Shown here one piece after another: positions 10,905 through 21,408 of a stretch of 64,000 nt of DNA. This stretch comes from Macrosoma leucophasiata. Its lineage: Eukaryota; Arthropoda; Insecta; Lepidoptera; Hedylidae. The stretch covers positions 24,165,001 to 24,229,000 of the forward strand of contig JAWQUS010000001.1 of the NCBI GenBank assembly GCA_036365455.1, given 5' to 3'. Within the stretch, counting starts at the first letter, position 1; every line of letters starts with the position of its first letter. The notes beneath the pieces are model-generated. The model was not told the DNA's origin and searched no databases. It saw only the letters and a program-made list of their open reading frames with translations. The position numbers were made by a program, and so were the translations under genes.

Positions 10905-11243
10905 AAGCAGAAGCGCGCATGGCCCCGCAGCTGGTATAGATCGGATACGGGCGCGGTCGGGTGTGTGATGGGTGACCGCTAGTGGTAAATTAAAATGCAC
11001 GTTGCCGTGCTTCGGAGGGTACGTTAAGCCGTCGGTGCCGTTTGCTATCCATAGATAGCAGTCGTTAAACCTTGTCGGAGGCCTTATGGGCGGTTTGAAA
11101 AACATCTGACAACGGGTTGGCCACTAACCCTTGTTTCCACCAACCCGCATTGGAGCTGCGTGGTGGAGTAAGCTCTAGGCCTCCTCCCAAAAAGGGGAGG
11201 AGACTCGTCCCCAACAGTGGGACGTATCAAGTGTTGCCATTAT
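10905..11243 (+). mobile_element. Family E SINE with 5S rRNA-derived head
   Basis: The head (about 10905-10990) contains TACGGGCGCGG followed by GTGTGATGGGTGACCGC. These match the internal promoter of 5S rRNA genes (GTCGGGC..GG box A side and GATGGGTGACCGC box C). The body has GATAGCAGTCGTTAAACC, TTGTCGGAGGCCTTATGGGC and GGGTTGGCCACTAACCC. The tail has GTGGTGGAGTAAGCTC and CCAAAAAGGGGAGGAGACTC, a well-known lepidopteran LINE-type ending. It appears to be a 5S-SINE (SINE3-like) with a LINE-derived tail. Confidence 0.75.
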
Positions 11244-11825
11244 GAAGCATTAATTTTGTAATATTTACAGGATTGTATATAATACATAGGTTTACAAAAT
11301 TGTTAGTAGCACACAGATTGATATTAATAGGATATATTTTCAACTATACACGCATGCGCAATAAAAAAATAGAGTTTTTTAAACAAGCTTGAAATATACT
11401 GACAGGAAAATTAAAGACGATAGTTATACGATACATAGTAAACACGTATTATTACATATTACAAATTCAATGGTATATCCATTGAGTTTGTAGTAGCGCA
11501 CCATGCGCAGGCGCAATTATTATTATTGTAGCGACACAAACGTATGCACTGCTTACGATAAATCAATCCAACGTGGCTGCATTACTAGTTTACAATTTTA
11601 CGTCTAACATCTTGTGATTCTCAGTTCGCGGTAACTTTTAAACATACAAATATGTATTATATACATTCAGCCCCGTTATTCATAAACGTATTTTAGCTAA
11701 GGAGTTGCTAATCACTCTTTTATCTCTTTTTATCTTACCCAATTGACAAAGTAATGGACTAAGACAAAGTATACAACAGCTTTCTTTTCTAATCTACGTT
11801 TTTGAATAAAGGGTTTAGGTTGATG
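11244..11825. other. Unassigned AT-rich sequence with a small hairpin
   Basis: 11461-11491 forms an imperfect 13-bp stem (ACAAATTCAATGG / CCATTGAGTTTGT). Nothing else is identifiable. Confidence 0.4.
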
Positions 11826-11828
11826 GTA

Positions 11829-11895
11829 AATCATCATCATTTCAACCAAACGACGTCCACAGCTGTACATAAGCCTGCCCTGGAGATTATCCTAT
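11829..11895 (-). mobile_element. RTE-type LINE 3' end, decayed fragment
   Basis: TCATCATCATTTCAACCAA, then ACGACGTCCACAGCTGTACA and TAAGCCTGCCC, is the degraded reverse complement of the RTE terminus seen intact at 28740-28795. Confidence 0.55.
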
Positions 11896-11989
11896 TGTAT
11901 CGTATACCATACCTAATGAAGTTTTTTCCGGCAAGTTTTTCACAGATCATATTGGCCTTTGGAACTTTGCCGGTGAATGACAAAGAATG

Positions 11990-12238
11990 ACTCTTTTTCT
12001 TTTCTTTTAACTCTTTGTTATCAGTTTGTAAAGGGGAAATGAGACATTCTACTGATATACTTTTTACATTAGTTTATTACATTTAGTTTTATCTTAGTGA
12101 TATTCTTGACTTTACATATATTTTTTATCTTGTTTGACATGTATATCAATTGTTATTCACTTTAATTTATTTTGTTTGTTTTTGACGTGTCATAAGAGGT
12201 GCCTGTCACCCTAAATGAATAAATGAGATTCTGATTCT
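11990..12238 (+). mobile_element. LINE 3' UTR and (GATTCT)n tail
   Basis: A T-rich 3' UTR (GGGGAAATGAGACATTCTAC, CTTAGTGATATTCTTGAC) ends AATAAATGAGATTCTGATTC. A related block lies at 17490-17640, and the same ending recurs at 18367-18420. No coding part is attached. Confidence 0.55.
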
Positions 12239-12545
12239 TCTGAAGAATTTCCCTCGACCTTCACCAGGTCGGCGGTCCATCTCGTGGTAGGGCTCCGTTC
12301 CGTACGCTTCGTCTTCCGGTATGTACGCGATCGCCACTAAAAAACCTCTTCGGCTCCAAAGGCCGTCGATTCTTCGAGCTATGTAGTTGCCCATTGCCAC
12401 TTGAGTTTCGTTATTCGGTGGGCTATGTCTGCTCCTTTTCAATCTCGCAGGAAATCTCCAAGGATAGCTCTTTCTATTGAGCTTGAGTCTTCCTAAGAGG
12501 TCCGTGGTGAGCGACCACGTTTCAGTTCCGTATGTCATCACTGGT
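12239..12545 (-). pseudogene. RTE-type reverse transcriptase, C-terminal fragment
   Basis: A minus-strand frame of about 100 residues begins MMTYGTETWSLT, then carries IARRIDGLWSRR, EPYHEMDRRP and a GRG block. In RTE LINEs the C-terminus reads TYGSETW(S)LT ... IARR(T/I)DGRW ... RWxDD. The order is preserved but the RNEEIRRRTKV helix is badly scrambled. It is a truncated dead fragment with no endonuclease or palm domain, and abuts the tail of the previous LINE. Confidence 0.7.
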
Positions 12546-12636
12546 CAAAGACCTTCTTTTTGAGATGAAGGTTTATTATTTATAAACATAGGACATTGTA
12601 AATGTAGAGCTTTCAGTGTATATTGGTATAAAATAC

Positions 12637-12854
12637 AAATAAAATAAAAATAAATACGCTTACACTCACAGCCCCACAGTAGGTATAAACCTGTGTCGTG
12701 GGTGCCGTTGTACACATACAACACATACACAAACACCCAGATCCGAAACAAATATCTGTAGACCATACAAATATTTGTTCCGGTGCGGGGATCGAACCTG
12801 CGACCCTTCGAGTCAAACGGTCATCTCACACCGCTGGACTAACCGGGTCGTCGA
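12637..12854 (-). mobile_element. Family D tRNA-headed SINE
   Basis: On the minus strand the head opens CGACGACCCGG, with box A TTAGTCCAGCGG and box B-like GGTTCGATCCCC about 35 nt later. It continues into CAAATATTTGTATGGTC, GGGTGTTTGTGTATGTG, CCTACTGTGGGGCTGTGAG and a T/A-rich tail. Other copies lie at 27878-28072 and 41150-41340. Confidence 0.88.
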
Positions 12855-13207
12855 AGTATTGACGTAGAACATGCATAACGACACCTAACGTGGATCGCTG
12901 TGATAGATATAACCTGGCAAGCATCCCTTGGCCTGGCTTTACACTATATAGGACCTGCAAAATTTCAGACCATGCCGAGTGAACGTAGTGGCCAAAGTAC
13001 GAGTATTTCGTTTGGCGTAATTGGCAACCCGACTTCTAAATATTCAAAACTGTAATAGACGTTGCGATTTGAGTTGAAATCTGTTTTCTGATATTTTCAT
13101 CTCAAGTGGTGGGTTTTGTAATCGGTATTTTTTTTAATGAAAAATCGAAATTATCTTAAAAACTATTGACGTAATGATTTGTGACGAAATTAAAACTATT
13201 TAAAACC
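12855..13207. other. Unassigned sequence
   Basis: No recognised gene or repeat. Confidence 0.45.
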
Positions 13208-13441
13208 CTAACTAGCATGGTTGGCAATAGATGTCGCTACTGCTACCATAAAGCAAGGCAATAAATGTGAAGGAAAGATTTGACAAATCGGGCAGGACTT
13301 CAGTAGCTCAATTGGAAGAGCGGCTGGACTAGATTCCCAGTAGGCCGCGAGTTCGAGTCTCGCCGGAAGTCAAATTTTTCTTTCCATTTTTCTTTAAATA
13401 AAATATATTTCACAAGCATGTGTTAATGTGATGTGATAAAA
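13208..13441 (+). mobile_element. Family B monomer (non-palindromic copy)
   Basis: This single unit defines the family's building block. It has an upstream region (CTAACTAGCATGGTTGGC ... AAATGTGAAGG ... AAATCGGGCAGG), a tRNA-like block at 13296-13371, then CAAATTTTTCTTTCC and CACAAGCATGTGTTAATG. Its 3' end extends ~40 bp past the right end of the palindromic copies and matches the reverse complement of their left end. I found no convincing target duplication. Confidence 0.8.
13296..13371 (+). pseudogene. tRNA-like block of family B
   Basis: A near-complete cloverleaf. Acceptor ACTTCAG pairs with C(T/G)GAAGT, with one mismatch in this copy. The D stem is GCTC/GAGC around AATTGGAA, the T stem is GCGAG/CTCGC around TTCGAGT, and the variable loop has 5 nt. 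Box A TAGCTCAATTGG fits the consensus, and box B AGTTCGAGTCT is close. The anticodon stem (GCTGG/CCAGT) encloses 9 nt instead of 7, so no anticodon can be read. It is a retroposon promoter, not a working tRNA gene. Related blocks: 5647-5726(-), 5819-5893(+), 8126-8200(-), 23073-23147(+). Confidence 0.8.
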
Positions 13442-14749
13442 ACAATTATATAAAACCTATTTCTTGCTGTTGATTAGGCTTTTTCTAAATATGAGGTACC
13501 TAAACCTAAAGTTATAGATAGTAAAAAATAAGCGTCAAAAGATTTTAAACTTCGCATATAGTTTTAATTTATCGGTCAGTTTACAATTCGAATGTTAATT
13601 TTAATGCTTCATTCATATTCACTTCAAAGTCACTTCGCCATATTAATGAAACGTAAAATCGCCGCGCATTCGTCTTGTCAGTGAACCGACAGTATATGCC
13701 CCTCCTAACATAACGCCTATAAAGATAAATACGAACTATAAACGAATGTTAAGGAGTACGGTTAAAAAATAAAATTACCATAAACAAGTCTAACTCGACC
13801 CCAACGGAGTGACAAACAGCAGGAAGACCGAATCAAATGTATATGTTGAACAAGATGTTAAGGAACCTAATATTTATTGCTATAATGTCAACCATTTGTT
13901 ATTCTGCGAAATTCAACTAATTTTAATTTTAAACATATATATTATGCTTAATTAAATAAATCAATAGGGACGTAATTAGAAAACGGCCGGTTTTAAGAAA
14001 AATTATAACATATTTAACAAAAGTAATCTGCCTAGGTTAAATTAAAAAGTAAACTGCATATGAAAAACATTTTTTTTTTCAGCTAAAACACTATTCAGCA
14101 TGAATGAATCATAAACAATCTAAAATGTCGTTTATAAAGAAATAAGATAACTCGCATCGATTTCGGTCGAAAACGAACCAAAAAAATGAATTATATTATT
14201 AGCGAAAGAATCCGACGAACGTTCGGAAAATAAAATATTTTAACATAACATTATACCGACGGCCATTATTACTACACTTGACATCGCCTTGAGAAACCAT
14301 AAATATTATAATATCATAAAACTATACTTGATTATTCTTATTTATAGTTAATAAACATACCGACCTACTGTGTTTTAAATCGTAAACGTTTAATATATTT
14401 AAATAATACTATTCTAGATATACTATAATCATAAAATTAATGGCTTTTACGTAGGTACAGTCGGCAACGTAAGTTGGGAAAACTTTGGAACATAGAGGCG
14501 TAACGTTCTAAATCGAAGTGCTTCTCAAGTCGATATTTTAGGGACCCGACGAGAGCAGATTGATGTTGAATTTGACTTTTAGACTACTTCCAGGTATCGG
14601 ATTTAGACAGATCAGTTTTGTTAAATACATTTAATGCTAAAACCGGCCATTTTACAATTACGCCTCTTTTTGATTTATTCATTAATCGTAGGGTACATTT
14701 TATAATAAAAAATTGTTGAATTACTCAGATACCCTTATAGCTAAGCCAT
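13442..14749. other. Unassigned AT-rich sequence
   Basis: 1.3 kb of AT-rich DNA without recognised genes or repeats. Confidence 0.5.
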
Positions 14750-14925
14750 GCCCGCCCATCCGCCAGTCCGTCAGTCTGCCCGTCTGTTAGTCTGTTATTC
14801 CGTTCTTCAGTCAGTCCGACAGTACGTAAGTCCGTTAGTCAGTCTATGAGTCCGTCCGTCAATTCGTCCATCCGTCCATCCGTTCGTCTGTCCATCCCTC
14901 TGTGCATTTGTTCGTCTGTTCACAC
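14750..14925. repeat. Degenerate (GTCC/GTCT) tetranucleotide tract
   Basis: About 175 bp made of irregular CCGTC, CAGTC and CTGTC units. Similar but shorter tracts lie at 1733-1768 and 49745-49770 inside repeat R, so this may have expanded from such an element. Confidence 0.75.
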
Positions 14926-15007
14926 CTTAGCTCAGAAGTTCTTAATACTAGAAAACTGTTTCGACAATAAATACATAAATCGAGAGGTGGCGCTAGTTTC
15001 AAATACG

Positions 15008-15319
15008 ACGTAACTTCACGCCTGTAATCCCCGAAGAGGTAGGCCGAGGTAAATGCACGCGTTCAAGCATACACGCAAACCAACCCACTATTCGCCGGTT
15101 ACGTTTTGGCCCATGTAACAAGTGGCGAGCCTGTTGACATCTCCGGGCCCATAACCAAACTTCGAGGTACTGGGAAATTTCCAGAAAATGGAAAAATGCC
15201 AATAGAACCAGAGATAAAGGACTTTACACCATTATCTCTGATAACCCCCTACCCGGGAATCGAACCCAGGATCTCAGTGTTGTAGTAGTGGCCTGCTACC
15301 ACTAGGCTACCGAGTCAGT
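15008..15319 (-). mobile_element. Family C tRNA-headed SINE, full length
   Basis: The minus-strand head starts at about 15319: TGACTCGGTAGCCTAGTGG with box A TAGCCTAGTGG, and box B GGTTCGATTCC at about 15251-15261. The body contains CAGAGATAATGGTGTAAAG and CCATTTTCTGGAAATTTCC. The 3' end reads TACCTCTTCGGGGATTACAG then GCGTGAAGTTACG. No open frame. Confidence 0.9.
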
Positions 15320-15442
15320 TTAATTTCTGATAATCCTGTAAAATTGTATTTATATAAACGAATAAAAATGTTGATTTACTATAATTCTTAAAATACTATA
15401 TTTCTGGCATTCGAGCACCGTTACTCTACCACCAGTTCTATC
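15320..15442. other. Spacer between SINE C and repeat H
   Basis: A TTCTATC block and an ACTCTACCACCAG scrap (15424-15436), possibly the edge of a family A copy. Confidence 0.35.
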
Positions 15443-15860
15443 TTGCCCTACGCATATCCGGAACAGTCATGCACGCTTAAATGTCTTTGCCTTTGGCGGC
15501 GTCGTGTGGCGGGTTGCTCACTTCCCTCTAAAATGGTCGAGGAGGGCAATGGCTGTCACATGCGTCATACTCGTGAACGGGTGCTGTTGGTGGGGACTGG
15601 TCTGTTCTGGTTTGCAAGAGCTACATCTCATTTAGTAGATAGCAGTTTATTTGCATCTACGCTATGGACGTTCATATCATTTACGTTCATAGGACTGTAG
15701 GTAAATACTAGATTTAAGCTCTCATTTAAAAGAGTTCTTACAGAGTTTGTTGGGTAGCGGAGTTCTTCTCAGTAGTGGCAGTTATTCACTATAGGTAATT
15801 TATGATTTTTTGACGTTTTGAAAGTATTTGTAAGGATCTTTTATATCTTTTAGATCTTTT
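15443..15860 (+). mobile_element. Repeat H, LINE 3' region (copy 1)
   Basis: Bases 15450-15670 are nearly identical to 57750-57970. They share GCATATCCGGAACAGTCATG, GGCGGCGTCGTGTGGCGGG and TTGTTGGGTAGCGGAGTTC. The 85-residue frame here (MPYAYPEQSC...) matches a frame in the other copy only because the DNA is almost the same, so it is not evidence of a gene. It ends around GACGTTTTGAAAGTATTTG, without the (TTCTA)n tail of copy 2. Confidence 0.75.
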
Positions 15861-16104
15861 CTTTCTTCTTTCTTTTAGTGAATGCAAATGTTGCAGAAAA
15901 AAAAACACTATGAAATAAATAAAAGATTTATATAACGCATAACTAAATGATCATAATAATCAATTACTAAAGTAAAGTTTTATAGGTACGTAACAATGGT
16001 AAATATATAGGTAGGTCCTTCTAAAATTTAACTTATATTGAATCTTCGTCGACCATGCAATCCACAGAATAGATAAATAAGGATGTAATCTATCTAAGAT
16101 ATTT

Positions 16105-16386
16105 ATACTGGTGGTAGAGCTCCAGTAACGGAGCTCGCAGGCATAGGCACCATCGCATTACCTATTATACTTGCCGCTAAATGGTAGTGTTCAGCTCTAC
16201 CGTGTTCCGGTCGGGTGGTAATGTACGGCCCTGTACTTTCCGACACAGAGGAATAACATCTTAGGCCCGAGAAGTGGTAACGTATCTGCATTTTGACCTT
16301 GGTCTTTGTGTCACAGGCTGCAGTCATCACTTAACATCAATGTGAACTGCATGCTTGTTTGCCACTGGATTACATAAAAAGAAAAT
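16105..16386 (+). mobile_element. Family A SINE-like repeat, full length
   Basis: ACTGGTGGTAGAGC start, a complete landmark series and a GGATTACATAAAAAG tail. Some drift is present (AGCTCTACCGTGTTCC for AGCACTATCGTGTTCC). Confidence 0.9.
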
Positions 16387-16438
16387 ATGTCTACCTAATG
16401 AGCCAAATAACAATCCTTCTTCTATTTCTATAAATATA

Positions 16439-16715
16439 CAAGCTGACCCGGCAAATTTCTTATTGCCTCAGAATTAAAGGTTTGATAGATACGGAGTATT
16501 TGTATGGGAAAATAAAATTGTGGTTTTTACTGTTTCCCTTCAATTTTGATAAAAAATAAAAAAATATTTTTTCAAAAATATTTTCCTACCTTATACACCT
16601 TTTCTGGGCTTCCAAAAATAATTCAAAACCAAAATTAGCCAATTCGGTCGTTCTCGAGTCTTAGCAAGACTAACGAGCAGCAATTATTATTGATTTTTAT
16701 TTATATATATGAATC
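16439..16715 (-). mobile_element. Helitron-like element, GGGTCAGCTAG family
   Basis: On the minus strand: GCTCGTTAGTCTTGCTAAGA, CTCGAGAACG, GACCGAATTGGCTAATTTTG, then a body ending AAATTTGCCGGGTCAGCTTG. The canonical 3' CTAG is mutated to CTTG. Same family as 44800-45049 and 57440-58393. Non-autonomous, no Rep/helicase frame. Confidence 0.75.
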
Positions 16716-16813
16716 AAAACCAAATATAGATCAAGAAAATGAAGTAGGTAACCAATATTATATGTTGATATATTATTATGTAGGGAGAATCATTAGTTTA
16801 AATAAATTAATGT

Positions 16814-16997
16814 AAATAAATGTTTGTTTTATATTATTTCGCATTAACACATGCTTGTGAAATATATTTATATTTTAAAGAAAAATGGAAAGGAAAATTT
16901 GACTGGACTAGATTCCCAATAGGCCGCGAGTTCGTGTCTCGCCTGAAGTCAAATTTTTCTTTCCATTTTTATTTAAAATATAAATAAATAAATGTTT
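16814..16997 (+). mobile_element. Family B palindrome, shortest copy
   Basis: The element 16826-16985 lies between perfect 12-bp duplications AAATAAATGTTT (16814-16825 and 16986-16997). The left arm stops at AATTTGAC before its tRNA-like block. The right arm starts inside the anticodon region (TGGACTAGATTCCCAATAGG) and keeps the T arm and tail. Most of the centre is deleted, yet ~30 bp of complementarity between the arms remains. Confidence 0.88.
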
Positions 16998-17020
16998 AAT
17001 AGATAGGCGGTACATTATAT

Positions 17021-17134
17021 GTATAATAATGCAACCCTTCTACGTCCCACTGCTGGGCACGAGTCTCTCCCCTTTTTGGAGGGAGGCCTGAAGCTTACCT
17101 ACTCCACCACGCTGCTCCAATGCGGTTTGGAGGA
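17021..17134 (-). mobile_element. Family E SINE, 3' fragment
   Basis: The reverse complement contains GCAGCGTGGTGGAGTAG, CTTCAGGCCTCC, AAAAAGGGGAGAGACTCGTG and CCCAGCAGTGGGACGTAG. This is the tail of family E without the 5S head. Confidence 0.75.
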
Positions 17135-18086
17135 GAATTATATGTAGTTATTATAATATTATTTAATTATTACTTCAATCATTGTCAACAAAATAAAATT
17201 AATTTGTTCCATACTTGACCAAAACAAAATATGTAACATAGAGCTCAGAACCCACGGATACATAGACATAGTATATATCTAATAACTGATACTTTACTTG
17301 GTTCTCGTATAAAGTTTATTCGTATTATATACAACAAAGTTAAAAAAACTGTAGGTACCTATTTGATAACAGGGATCCTGTCAAAATGTATTAAAAAGCC
17401 TTACTATATAATGTGTTTTGTTTAAAAAGCAAATTGGCTTGTCGACAACGTTTATAGCAAGAAGCAGTCTGTGCCCTCTTAACAACGAATGTCTCTTTTT
17501 TTCCTTGTGAATACCTACTTTTTGTCAGTTTCCTACCTCTCTTTTAAGGGAAAATGAAGCATTCTATTGATAAACATTAGTGTATCATATTTCGATTTAA
17601 GCTTAGTGATATTATTGATTATATATAATACCTTATTTTAATTTATGTACCAACACATTCCATGTAAGAAGACACACAAACACACACACACAGAAATCTA
17701 TATAAATATCTATATATAAATATCTTAACTAATGTATCTTTTTTTTATTCTTTCAAATTAACTTGTTTAGATAAAATTAGCTTTTTACCATTGATTGCAA
17801 GGCGTCGCAATATTCCTGGAAAACGCGAAGGAACACCGACTCTCATATCACAGAATATTGTAGTTTGAGAATCAGGGGTCCACCAGTGTAGCGCAACTTG
17901 ATTAGCTCTTAGCCTTAGCTTCATCTCTGTTACCTAGATGAGCTCATGAATAAACCATTATTATTATTTAGGCATTATTATGATTAGGTTTTATTTTGTA
18001 TTTTTTTTTAGTTTGAAAATTGGCATGTAGGTACATGAAATTGTTATTGGCTATAATTAATTTTATTTGCTTTCCATGTTTTGTTT
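17135..18086. other. Mostly unassigned; LINE 3' UTR-like block near 17490-17640
   Basis: 17495-17640 (AAGGGAAAATGAAGCATTC, AAGCTTAGTGATATTATTG) is a diverged relative of the LINE 3' UTR at 12020-12110. A CA-rich microsatellite lies at 17672-17692. Otherwise nothing recognised. Confidence 0.4.
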
Positions 18087-18366
18087 TCATGTAACGAAGG
18101 TGGCGAACCAGCATGCATTTCACATTAATGTTAAGTGATGACTGCAGCATATAAACATCTACATAAAAACCAGAGGTCAAAATGCAGATGCGTTGCCACC
18201 CCTGAGAGTTGTTATGTCTCTAGAATAGTTATTACGGGGCCATACATTACCATCTAACTGGAACACGATAGTGCTGAACTCTACCATTAGGCGGCAGATA
18301 GAGGTAATGCGGAGGTGCGTAGGCGCTCTGTTACTAGGCTTTGTCACTAGAGCTCTACTACCAGTT
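18087..18366 (-). mobile_element. Family A SINE-like repeat, diverged full length
   Basis: On the minus strand it runs from GGTAGTAGAGCTCTAGTGAC to GGTTCGCCACCTTCG. Internal landmarks are present but drifted. Head at the right end, tail at the left. Confidence 0.85.
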
Positions 18367-18420
18367 AATAGTTGTTCATAAGAGGTGCTTGTAATCCTAT
18401 ATATATCTGATTCTGATTCT
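18367..18420 (+). repeat. LINE (GATTCT)n 3' tail
   Basis: CATAAGAGGTGCTTGTAATC followed by CTGATTCTGATTCTT matches the terminus of the element at 11990-12238. Confidence 0.5.
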
Positions 18421-18467
18421 TGGAAATGTTTTTTCCTATATAGGTTTAACAACATGCAATAATCCAT

Positions 18468-18718
18468 GATGGTAGAGATGTTGTCTGTACTCCAGGAAAG
18501 TAATCTGCCGCTAAGTAGTGTTCAGCACTATCGTGTTCCGGTTAGATGGTATGGCCCCGTAATAACTAACACAGAGACACAACATCTAAAGTCTCAGGGG
18601 TGGCAACGCATCTGCATTTAGACCTCTGATTTTTCGTGTTGAAGTCTAAAGGCTGCAGTTATCACTTAACATCATTGTGAACTGCATGCTTGTCTGCCAC
18701 CTTTGTAACAAAAAAAAA
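18468..18718 (+). mobile_element. Family A SINE-like repeat with damaged head
   Basis: The 5' region is rearranged (TGGTAGAGATG...). From AGTGTTCAGCACTATCG it is a normal copy ending TGTCTGCCACCTTTG and a run of A. Divergence (GGTTAGATGG, CTAAAGTCTCAGG) places it in the same diverged subgroup as 409-693. Confidence 0.85.
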
Positions 18719-20455
18719 GCCACAAAAAAACCCCATCGATGGCATCAAATGAGCTGTAGTATGTAATGTCACTTAACCGCTTTAAATATATATTATATAC
18801 CTACTATACCGCACATAGGTAGTACGTAGGTACCTACGCCTTCGACCTCTGCAACTGACACGACGATAATCCAGCGCTGGAAAGCTGTGAGAAATTAATT
18901 AAATTAAAAAAAAAATACAAATTTTATTTGTTAAATATGTTTTTTGTCAATTGACTGCTGATTCAGGACCTGGAATTGTAAAAATAAAAAATGAAAAAAA
19001 AAATAAAAAATATTAAATAAATTAAGTAAATAAATTATTAGTAAATTATTACAAATTAAAATTAGTTCAATGAAGAACTACACGCTTGATCAGTTAACTG
19101 AGAGCAGTTAAGCATAACCGCATTCGTTTTAATCAGTTCCAATTATTATCAAGGCAGAAGTTGCAACAAAACTTAATAAATGATATAACTTACCCACCAA
19201 TTGTTGATAGATATACCTACATTTGGTCACCTGTATGGTTACCTATATCTACCTATAAAAATGTTGTTTATTAAATAATAATATACCTGAAAAAAAAGTA
19301 AAAATTATGCAAAATTACAAAAACTCTACAATATAATTATATAGAGTTGTCTGGATATGTCAAATGTAGAGCGAATTATATTAATTTTAAATTGTGTTAA
19401 TATTTTGTTTAACTGTCTAAATCACCATTGTCAGGTTAAATATAATTTAAAATACTTACACATATTTATGAATATAATAATATCGATTATCAATAATAAG
19501 AGGCAGCTCTAAAAAAATCAGTTTGAAGGTACGATATTAACCATAATATGACTATGGCATCTAGATGCCAACTCTAAAAAAAATCAGATAGCCCATAGTT
19601 TCTAATGCCATTCCAAAATGTCGACAGTTGTGCAAAACTAGATGCCATTTGGGAGCATTATTTTGAAAATGTCCCGCGGTGTTTACTTGCCGTCCCGCTC
19701 TCACGCCCCGCCCCTAGCTCCCGACGTGTGCACTGCATTACAACTAAAGATGGCGGATTGAAAAAAAATGACACTTCTTTATATGCATAGTTGAAACTAT
19801 TGACTTGACTTGCTACCGTTAATTAATAAGTAATTAAAGAGGATAGGCGCGAGAAGATGATTACGAGTATGTTAATTTTAAAATATCACAATTTTCTTCG
19901 TGGATTCAGAATTTGAAAATATGAAGAATTACATTGTAAATGAATAAAATACTGATGACACATAATTAAAAAGAGGTAAATGCATTTTTTTTTGTAACCG
20001 GCTTCTCCACTCGCAGACAAAAATATATTTATCGTACTGAAGTTTTGTAGCTAACTTTTGATTAAATAATCATAAAACCAATGTGCAATCATTTGCTTAA
20101 ATGAAACATAAATATTATGCAAACAATGTTATTGCAGTTGCCGACAGAGAACAGAGTCGGCGTCACTTCAATGTTTGAAATTTACATCAACCTGTACGCC
20201 AACTTCGCTTCGAGTTACAAATAAACATTCAACAATGACATTGCGTATAGGTTAATAAAATACATAATATCTAGATACATTACATTAATTCGTTGCTGGC
20301 CACCACAAAGTTTTCCACGTAACTTGCTAACTTTGGAACTGATCACAAACACAACACCACTAGCACGTTCGCCTGTTCGATTGTCCTGAATCCTTATCGG
20401 GTCGATGTCACGATAATTTTAATCAAAATAAACGCTAGTGTATCACTTCACAAGT
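18719..20455. other. Unassigned AT-rich sequence
   Basis: 1.7 kb without recognised repeats. A GC-richer patch at 19660-19760 holds AAAGATGGCGGATT (19746-19759), a YY1/Pho-like motif identical to one at 41032-41045. The small frame at 19605-19790 covers that patch but has no other support. Confidence 0.45.
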
Positions 20456-20600
20456 TCACAAAACTGGTTGGTGGGATCACTCGCGATCGTATTGTTTACG
20501 CGAGCGTCGGCGCGGTGCGTAGTGGTCGCGCGCCGCGGCCGGAGTGACGCGGAGTGAAGCGAGCCGTGACGGTGGCGCCGCGGCGTGAATGTGAACTAGT
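20456..20600. promoter_or_regulatory. CpG-rich island, possible host promoter or 5' exon
   Basis: A sharp GC/CpG-rich block (GCGAGCGTCGGCGCGG, GCGCGCCGCGGCCGG, GGCGCCGCGGCG) sits inside DNA that is mostly A/T. In insects such islands often mark promoters and 5' UTRs, but no start codon with a long frame or clear splice donor follows on either strand. The direction cannot be decided from sequence alone. Inference only. Confidence 0.3.
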
Positions 20601-21039
20601 CACTCAATCATACGCGATAAGATGCAGTTTTTCGTGCACTCTCATATTTTGTGCAATGGCTGCTAATTGGTGTTGTATCGGAAATTGTTTTGTTTAGACA
20701 TTATTTGCGGTGTTTATGGGTGTTATCTTTTGTTTTAAGAAGTTTCGTGGTTATTGCTGTTTTAAATATGAGTTTGCTGTGTATATAATTTTATTAAAAT
20801 TATCAGTGCTTTTTAGTACTTTTATGCATTTTAAAGACACTGTCTTAAAATGTCGTAACTGGCTTAAATGTAAAATTCAGCTCATTCAAATTGTCTCTAC
20901 CTTATTTACATATAATACAGTAAGTATAGTTTTACCTATTAATAAAATACTTAAATTTCTATTCTTTTTTAAATAAAGCAGGTGAAAAACAAATTAATAA
21001 TACGAAATCACTCGATCGGAACTTAGAAACTGCATGCGA
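20601..21039. other. Unassigned AT-rich sequence between two GC islands
   Basis: Contains an 88-codon plus-strand frame (20710-20976) that is Phe/Leu/Lys-rich and typical of random AT-rich translation. It has no signal peptide or domain signature that I recognise. Confidence 0.4.
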
Positions 21040-21190
21040 GCCGTCAAAAAATTCGCGGTCGTAACCAAAACAGTGCGCGCAGTGACCTTGCATCGTGCAG
21101 CGTTGCCGTCTCGCTCGCACGGCCCGCCCCGGCCCCGCCCCCCGCCTCCCGCCCACAAGCGCCTTTCCCGCGTAACTCACTTTCGTTATG
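21040..21190. promoter_or_regulatory. Second GC-rich island with C-rich core
   Basis: 21120-21155 is a CCGCCCC-rich strand (several GC-box-like cores), preceded by CGCGCAGTGACC. About 450 bp from the island at 20456-20600, it could be part of the same promoter region. No coding support. Confidence 0.3.
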
Positions 21191-21408
21191 CCTACTTCGC
21201 GGTTCGTGTGCACCGGGCTTTACAATTATGCGAACTTCTGTGCTGTATTCATTATTTTAGTTTATTCGTGTGATTCTTGCGGAATGCAGTAAAGAAGAGT
21301 TTAATTATGTTTAGTCATTGTTTTGACGCATTTGTCAGTAGTAGGTACTAAATAATTTCTTAATTTTATGTGCAGATTTTTAACGCGAAAATTTCATCGA
21401 CAGTTAGA

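Noticed and set aside
13296..13371. Functional tRNA gene
   Set aside because: The anticodon loop has 9 nt, there are many copies within a retroposon, and deletions occur in several copies. Not a decoding tRNA.
14750..14925. Regulatory satellite
   Set aside because: Looks like ordinary degenerate tetranucleotide repeat expansion. No higher-order structure is visible.
15443..15700. 85-codon frame conserved at 57728-57997
   Set aside because: Both lie in nearly identical repeat H copies. Conservation is at DNA level in all frames, so it does not indicate a protein.
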